A stretch of DNA of 64,000 bases from Ceratothoa steindachneri (Eukaryota > Arthropoda > Malacostraca > Isopoda > Cymothoidae). Both the position numbers and the translations under genes were made by a program. Below, piece by piece: positions 57,706 to 64,000 of this stretch (position 1 is its first letter; every line of letters begins with the position of its first letter). The DNA lies in assembly GCA_963969495.1 (NCBI GenBank), contig OZ018320.1, positions 74,010,245-74,074,244 of the forward strand. The letters are read 5' to 3'. The notes below the pieces were generated by a model. It did not search any database, was not told the DNA's origin, and saw only the letters and a program-made list of their open reading frames with translations.

Positions 57706-58560
57706 AGAATAATGTTCTAACATTTACATAAGTGAATGATTTAACTAAATCATTTCTGCGACTTTAATCATTTTGCGATTATAATGGGGGTAGGGGTAGG
57801 GTCTGATATCAGAAATGAATGAATTGAATTTTTTTTTTTCTTTTTCACTTAATATTATCCTCATTTGTAGTCATTTTTATTTGTGAATATATTTTTCCCC
57901 ATTTTACTATTTTTATTACCTTTTTTTATACATTTAAATTTACTTATCTAGATTGTTTAAAGGAACTAGTTTTTGTGGAGGCTTTTAGGTGGAGGAAAGA
58001 CGATTTTTACGCTGTCAACTCAGTTTGAATATGGCTTGCATATGTGAAATTTGCCCTTCGTCTATTGTTGAACTTTATTTTGGGATTGAGATAAATTGTT
58101 AACTTTTTGGACAACCATAATTTACCCAAGATTAAAATCAATTGCGAGGTTTGTGTCCAGGCATTAGAGATTAATGATAATTTTGAATTTAGATGTTCTA
58201 AAACTAAATGTGACTCAAGTGATCGCCATTATTTTAAGAAACCATCATTTTCTGCAAAAAGATTCCCTTTTACCAAAACGGGAATTAAAGAAAGCTTCTA
58301 CGCTTTCCTCATTGCTATTTCAGAAGTATACCCAGTGCAATAAAGTAAACAGCATTTTTCATTTGGTTATTTTCTGGCATTTTTGTACAAAAATGGCGCC
58401 AGGTATATTTGAACTAGGACTCAAATGCGCATGAATATTCATGATTGGGTGAATGAAATATAAACACACAAAAATGTACTTTTTCAGGTGCACTGTCAAT
58501 CTACATGTTTACCAAAATAAGCTAGAATCGCATCCGCCCATACTTACATCATTTACTGGG
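57706..58560 (+). mobile_element. DNA-transposon-like remnant with zinc-ribbon coding piece
   Basis: Terminal parts 57706-57810 and 58385-58545 match the minus strand of 63470-63930, which lacks the central 570 bp. The centre encodes (about 58075-58343) IVNFLDNHNLPKIK, then CEVC...RCSKTKC, then a Phe-rich end with KESFYAFLIAIS. This resembles the zinc-ribbon N-terminus of ISXO2-like (Merlin-type) transposases. Only that domain is present. The assignment is tentative. Confidence 0.4.
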
Positions 58561-58574
58561 TTAACTTTGGGAAA

Positions 58575-58800
58575 GGGGGGGGGGGGATATTCTGGACTCA
58601 TTCCTGTGGATGCAGTTTTTTATTATTGTATATTATGATTGATTTGGATTTTGACGAGTCTTGATGATGCTTTTTGTTTTTGACACATTTCTGTGGAAAG
58701 TTCTAATTGTATATTCTAGATACATGATCTGACACAATCCTATGGTAGGCCTTTGATAGGCCCTTGTGGCTTTTGTTATCCATGAAATTATGTTATGTTA
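58575..58800 (+). mobile_element. CR1/L2-like LINE 3' UTR fragment
   Basis: Matches the 3' UTR of the 56918-57705 copy: GGACTCATTCCTGTGGATGC, GATCTGACACAATCCTATGG, GATAGGCCCTTGTGGCTTTTG, then CCATGAAATTATGTTATGTTAT. It begins after a run of ten G residues. Confidence 0.8.
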
Positions 58801-59159
58801 TATTGTAGATGCATGTCTGACACAATCCTATGAATGCATTTTGTGGGTAGGTTTTGATAGATGCAGATTCTCTTACTTATTTGATATTAGTGGAAGAATA
58901 AGACTTTGTCTTGTTTGGGTCCCACCTCAACTTTTTTACAAAGTATTGGACATTAGTAGTTTAAATTATTACAGTTTTAACTGTTACAGGTCCGCTTCCT
59001 TCAGATACTTAAATTAAATGTCAATTTCCTTTTCATCGGTCACTTTGATCCTAGTTATTATCATTATATAATGATTTGTGTCTGTATAGAAACAAAAATA
59101 GAAAAATATTTCTCACTCTGCTTACATATCATTAAATTAAAACATTCCCAGTATCATTG
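58801..59159. other. Unassigned AT-rich gap
   Basis: 58801-58870 repeats part of the LINE 3' UTR (GACACAATCCTATG, GCATTTTGTGGGTAGG). The rest is not recognised. Confidence 0.4.
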
Positions 59160-59941
59160 ATATGACTAGTTACTTTGGTTCCAGTGATTGTCAAGTCTCT
59201 TCTTGAAGGCACTTATTGATGAAGCACTGACAACATACTCAGGGAGATCATTCCAGGGATTGACAACACAAATACTAAATGCATTTGCTCTTGTGACAGT
59301 TCTGATATGTTCAGTCTTCCTTAATTTATAAGTATTTGTTCTTGTGTTACTAGTATTGAATTCAAAATAGTCCTTCATATCAATATTCTCAAAACCATGA
59401 ATGATCCTGTATGCCTCAATCAGGTCTCCACGAAGTCTTTGTTGCTGTAGTAAAGTTATTTCCAGTCTTTTACATCTAGTCTCATAAGGTAACTTTCAAC
59501 TCTGGTACCAACTTGGTCATCCTTCTTTGAACTTTTTCAAGTTCTTCAATATCCTTCTTATAATAAGGGGATCACGCCTGGACAGCATGTTCAAGGTGTG
59601 GCCGGACCAAAGAACAATATAGTCTGCGACACATTTCAATGTCCATATATAAAAAATTTCTCTTAATCAAAAACAATACTCTATTTGCTTTGGCCACTAT
59701 ATTTTCAATATGTTGGGTTGGCTTTAAGTCCTTTGCAATGAGAACTCCTAGGTCTTTTTCACTCTCTGTTGATTTAATTTCTCTTCCATTTAGTGTATAA
59801 GATATTTCAGGGTTCCTAGGTCCAATATGCATTGTTGTACACTTATCTGGATTAAATTCTAACATCCACTTTACACTCCATTTCTAAAGTTTTTGGAAGT
59901 CCCTCTTCATAGCTACAATAGCTTCATCAGAATTAATTTTG
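59160..59941 (-). mobile_element. Second CR1/L2-like LINE family, 5'-truncated
   Basis: Minus-strand RT end: 59865-59572 (FNPDKCTTMHIGPRNPEISY, EKDLGVLIAKDLK, LYCSLVRPHLEHAVQAW) and the C-terminus 59378-59166 (RANAFSICVVNPWNDLPEYVV, FKKRLDNHW). It differs in sequence from both neighbours, so it is a separate family. Truncated upstream at the junction with the TIR-element heads at 59942. Confidence 0.8.
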
Positions 59942-60402
59942 GTAATACTTCCGATTCAGGGTGCACGGTAGGTGGTGCTGTTAGTAGGCTACAATTTTGG
60001 GCTACAATATGTTTCTTATGACGTCAGACGGTAGCTTCAGATGTAACTAATCACGGCGTTATATTTTTTCGTTGTTTGGGGAATTTGTAACTTTTATTCT
60101 GTATTATTTACTAAATATTTGCGCCTTTGCTTGCTTATAGTTTTTTCTAAGTTAGGTAAGGTTTCTTGATATCTTTTATTGTTTTTTGTTTTATTTTCAT
60201 ATTTTTTGTTTGCCCTGAACAATAACAGCTTCTTACTAGCAACATCGTAGCTTATAAATAGGATCCGTTTTGCAAATGTTTCTGCGGTAATACTTCAGAT
60301 TTGGGGCACACAGTAGGCTACAACATATCTCTTATGACGTCAGATGGTAGCTTCAGATGTGACCAATCACGGCATTATATTTTTGTTTTGTTTTGGAGAT
60401 TT
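59942..60402 (+). repeat. Two left-end fragments of the 1.1-kb TIR element
   Basis: GTAATACTTCCGATTCAGGG at 59942 and GTAATACTTCAGATTTGGGG at 60287 both continue into GTAGGCTACAA...CTTATGACGTCAGA-GGTAGCTTCAGATGT-ACCAATCACGGC. This matches 24924-25025. The first is about 345 bp and the second about 115 bp. Neither has the right-hand terminus, and they lie in direct tandem. Confidence 0.75.
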
Positions 60403-63400
60403 CATCATCATCATCATGGTACGGGCTCATGAGGTAATCCTGTAGTCGCCTGATCATTGTTATGAAAGTTTCTATGATGTTGGCTACGTATAGCTATACC
60501 AGTTGGCTTCCCAGTGTTTATCCAACTTGTTCTTAAAGGCCTCGAGACTTGTGGCTGTGATCACTTGATCTGGCAGAGAATTCCAGTCACTGACAATCCT
60601 CTGGCCAAATACATTTTTCCTCACCATCTTCTGGCAATGGCATTTAAATAGTTTATTGGAATGACCTCGCGTTGCTGAATATTCCTGAGGTATGAAGAAA
60701 AGGCCAGGGTCAATTCTCTCCAATCCATTTAGAAGCCTGCAAACTTGAATCATATCACCTCTTCGGTGTCTATATTTCATAGAAAAGAGTCCAAGCTGAC
60801 GCAGTCTTTCGCTATATTCTTGATCACTCAATTCCGGAACCAATTTTATAGCTCTTCTTTGTATGGATTCCACCTTCATATCATTGGCGATGAATCGTGG
60901 GTACCAAATGATGTTGCCATATTCTAGATGGGGACGAACTAATGCATTTATTAACAGTGGCAAGGTATCTCTGGTAAACGTTACAAATGTGCTTTTCACC
61001 ATTCCCAACATCTGGTTTGCCCTTTTAACTGCAGCGGACACTTGTGCATGGAATTTTAATCCAGAGTCAATGATTACCCCTAGATCTTTCTCTTCTTTAA
61101 CTTGATCCAGTATTTCACCATTCATGGTATATACATAGTCTTGATGGAAACCAAAATGCATCACTTTACATTATTTTGCATTAAACCTCAACTGCCACAG
61201 ATTAGACCATTCACCTAGCTTCCTTAAATCTCCCTGCAAGTCCCAATGATCTTGTGATGTGTTTACTTCCTTGTAAATCTTTGTGTCGTCGGCAAATATT
61301 TTAACTGTACTTGATACAGCATCAGGTAGATCATTGATAAACAACACAAACAAAATTGGTCCCAGAACACTTCCCTGTGGTATACCGCTTTTCACTGCTG
61401 TCCAGTCAGATCTGTCTTCATTCATGACTACCCATTGTCTTTGGCCTGTCAAGAAGCTTTCTATCCAATAATAAGTTTTTCCTTCTATCCCATAAGCTTT
61501 CAGTTTACTTAAAAGTCTTTTATGAGGCACCGAGTCAAAAGCCTTCTGGAAGTCCAAATACACAACATCAAAGCTCTTTCCATGCTCCACAAACAGTGAC
61601 CATTCCTCCAAACATAAGAGTAGCTGAGTCGTACATGATCTATCCGGGACAAAACCATGTTGCTGATCAGCAAAAAGACCATTATCAATCATGTGTTTGA
61701 CAATATCGTCTCTTACTATTGTCTCCATAATCTTACAAACAACTGTTGTTAGACTTATTGGCCTATAATTTCCAGGCTGCCATCGACTTCCTTTTTTATA
61801 GATTGGGGTGATATTGGCATCTTTCTAGCCTTGTGGAATTTCACCAGTTTCTTGAGATTTATTGTAAATAATATTTAATGGTAGGCTAATACTAGGTGCT
61901 ATTTCACTAAGCATTTTTGGGTGAAAACCATCTGGTCCAGCTGATTTGTTTTTTCTCAGTTTTATTAGTTTCTTTCTCACTTTTTCTTCACTAATTACCA
62001 CATGATCTAATGGGTTACTGCCAACATATTTGTTTTCTAACTGTGGTATATTTCTTCGATCCTCCTCAGTGAAAACACTACAAAAGAAGTCATTTAATGT
62101 TGCTGCTTTATCAATATCATTTCTTACTGTGTTACCATTGCCACAGTCCAAGTCACCAATCCTAGATCTTGTCTGGAGTTTACTATTAGCATATTTCCAA
62201 AATGCTTTGGGGTTATGCTTAATCTCATTAGCCAGTTTCTTTTCAAAGTCTTTTCTTAAATTTCTTTTAAGTTTCTGAGTGCATTCACTTCAGCCTTATA
62301 TAACCTTTCATCTTCACTATCATATGCTAGTCTAAAACGCTTCCATTTAGTAAACTTACGTTTTCTTATTTTCTCCACCCTGTGATTTATGTAAGATCTA
62401 CCATGTTTCTTGGCCTTCACTACAGGAATGTTCTCATCCATCTGCTCCCTCAAGTGATTGCTGAAAAAGCTCCATGCCTCATGCACATCCATGTTCATCA
62501 AACAATTTGTCCAGTCTATTTCCCCAAGCTTCCATGCCATTTGTTTGTAGTTACCTTTAAAATAGTTGTATCTTTTCATTTCACTTTTCTGCATATTAGT
62601 ATAAAGATTCATATCATATATTAAACACACATGATCACTCATACCCAATGGTGAATCATAATCTATGTTAGTGACCATACCTTCTCCGTTTGTAATTATT
62701 AAATCCAATAGACTTGGTTGCTCATGTATTCTATACCTTGTAAACTGAGTGACATGCTGGAATAAGAATGAGTCGTGCATTGCCAAAATAAATCTGTTTG
62801 CTCTATGATTGGGATGTTCTGATGAGTGCCCATTTGTCCAATCTATTTCAGGGTAATTGAAGTTACCTATTATCATAATGTGGGTATATTCCCTTGACTA
62901 TTCCACTTGTCTTAATACTGTACATAAGGCTGAATTATTTTCCTCACTGCTATTGGGACTTCTATAAATACATCCCAGTAGCAGACAATCATTACCTGTA
63001 AGTTTTAAGCTGCTCCATATACTCTCTTCAAAATCAGTGTTAATTTCCATATCACTTGCATCGATATCATTATCGATATACAAAGCAACACCCCTTCCAT
63101 TTTCTTTTTCCAAGTTTGTAAATAAATAATAACCATCAATTTCTAGTTCAGATTTTAACATGTTCTCCCAGGATTTTTAGGTTTAACTTCTGTCAATGCT
63201 ATTACTTTTGGCTTGTGGAACTGAATTTTAATCTTCAACTCATGTATTTTATTAGGTAATGAATCTGCATTGGTGTATAATACATTGAGTTTGTGTATCA
63301 ACTTTTTAATTCTAACTGCTCTATTTACATGACTTTTTACAGTAGAGGTTAATCCACTAGATGCTACATATTTATTTTGATTTTTACTATTTTCTTTTGT

Positions 63401-63461
63401 CCTGGAGGGGCCTCTTACTCTTACTGGAGGGCTATGCCCCTCAGACCGCTCTAAATTGATT
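60403..63461 (-). mobile_element. CR1/L2-like LINE, best preserved, with (CAT)n 3' tail
   Basis: The (CAT)n tail is at 60403-60417. From 5' to 3': endonuclease start (63330-63170, YTNADSLPNKI, ALTEVKPKN), endonuclease body (63161-62898 and 62876-62256, IGNFNYPEIDW, SDHVCLIYD), linker, RT from 62151 (KNKSAGPDGFHPKML, NYRPISLT), 61728-61171 (HGFVPDRSCTTQLLLCLEEW, YLDFQKAFDSVPHKRLL, SGIPQGSVLGPILFVLFIND, IFADDTKIYK) and the C-terminus 61164-60484 (EKDLGVIIDSGL, LVRPHLEYGNIIWYP, FGQRIVSDWNSLPDQ). Endonuclease and RT lie on one nearly continuous frame with few stops (61170, 61825, about 62880) and a 1-bp shift near 63170. Confidence 0.88.
60484..61728 (-). pseudogene. Reverse transcriptase of the best-preserved CR1/L2-like LINE
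   Basis: Two open pieces (185 and 226 codons) in the same frame, separated by one stop at about 61170 between FNAK and CKVMHFG, where a sense codon is expected. The catalytic FADD is intact, and the FxLDFQKAFD and PQGSVLGP motifs are present. The C-terminal domain ends LDKHWEANWYSYT. It is the closest thing to a functional retroelement gene in the window, but it is still broken. Confidence 0.85.
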
Positions 63462-63469
63462 GAAACTCA

Positions 63470-63930
63470 GAACATTATCATAGAATGGTCTCCCCATTGT
63501 GTTTACCTCCACACAAACTGTCCCCTTAATTTTACTCCCAAAACGTGAAACATATTGGAACACAGACAAAATGGTTTACGTCCCATCGTTCGAGCCGCCA
63601 ATCTGCATATTTACCAATCCTGAGTTTCAATCAATTGGAGGGCACAGACACCAGTATATAATCATAATTGTTTATAATGTTCTAACGGTTTTTTTACGTT
63701 TTTATTTAACCAAATGTGGGTAAATATATAGATTAGCAACACAGCCGAAAAAGTGTTTTTTTGGTAAACATTTTTGTTCACCCCTACCGGAATATTCATG
63801 CGCGTTTGAGTCGTCTGACGCCAGCCCCTACTCCCACCCTCATTATAATTCGCAAAACAATTAAAGGCGCCGACATGATTTGGTTAAATCATTCACCTCT
63901 GTAAACGTTAGCACATTAGTCTATAAGCAA
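63470..63930 (-). mobile_element. Short inverted relative of the 57706-58560 element
   Basis: The minus strand reads GTGAATGATTTAACCAAATC, CGAATTATAATGAGGGTGGG, then GCGCATGAATATTC and CAAAAATG...ACACTTTTTCGG. This follows the order at 57706-57810 and 58410-58500 but without the central coding. It is probably a non-autonomous derivative. The right end may continue to 64000, which has a run of C residues. Confidence 0.5.
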
Positions 63931-64000
63931 TTAGGATTATATACTGGGGGTCTGGGAGGCTGTACCCCCCAGACCCCCCCCCCCAATATAATGAAACTCA

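Noticed and set aside
1..64000. CRISPR arrays, bacterial operons, rRNA or phage
   Set aside because: None present. The window is eukaryotic, and its repeats are microsatellites or transposon termini.

Overview
This is eukaryotic, almost certainly arthropod DNA. It is AT-rich, has GT-AG introns and is crowded with decayed transposons. The mix of I-like LINEs with an RNase H domain, CR1/L2-like LINEs, a GalEa-like copia remnant, mariner, hAT-type MITEs and tRNA-derived SINEs would suit a decapod crustacean. That taxonomic call is an inference.

The one host gene I can support is the 5' part of MON2, a Golgi/endosome scaffold related to the large Arf-GEFs but without a Sec7 domain. It lies on the minus strand. 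Ten consecutive coding exons run from the start codon at 54396 down to 4682. All have GT-AG borders and phases that match, giving 1561 coding nucleotides (520 codons plus one base). The rest of the gene must lie left of the window. Introns 1, 6, 7 and 9 are about 6, 12, 10.6 and 16 kb. Nearly all of that length is transposon sequence.

Layout from left to right. 1-3367: 5' half of an I-like LINE (copy A). 3468-4005: two tRNA-derived SINEs. 4682-4815: exon 10. 6777-13850: LINE copies B (with an inverted block) and C. 14561-17030: copia remnant, plus strand. 17330-19470: remnant of an uncharacterised arthropod transposon protein, minus strand. 21011-22205: exons 9 and 8. 22545-31397: LINE copy D, broken up by a 1.1-kb TIR element, a hAT-type MITE, a short LINE insertion and a plus-strand transposase-like remnant. 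31398-31826: second hAT-type MITE with a perfect 8-bp target duplication. 32803-33000: exon 7. 33422-43975: old LINE copy E, split by a mariner, which is itself split by full-length LINE copy F. 45206-48314: exons 6 to 2. 48478-52263: LINE copy H with copy G nested inside. 54289-54396: exon 1. 54755-54905: a fold-back element just upstream of the start codon. 55214-63461: a cluster of CR1/L2-like LINEs, flanked by inverted copies of a further unassigned repeat.

No element looks active: every reading frame I followed has stops, frameshifts or lost catalytic residues. I found no new functional system. The most informative content is the readable order of nested insertions, a hairpin conserved at the 3' end of the I-like LINE family, small inversion and fold-back rearrangements, and a hammerhead-like motif upstream of MON2.
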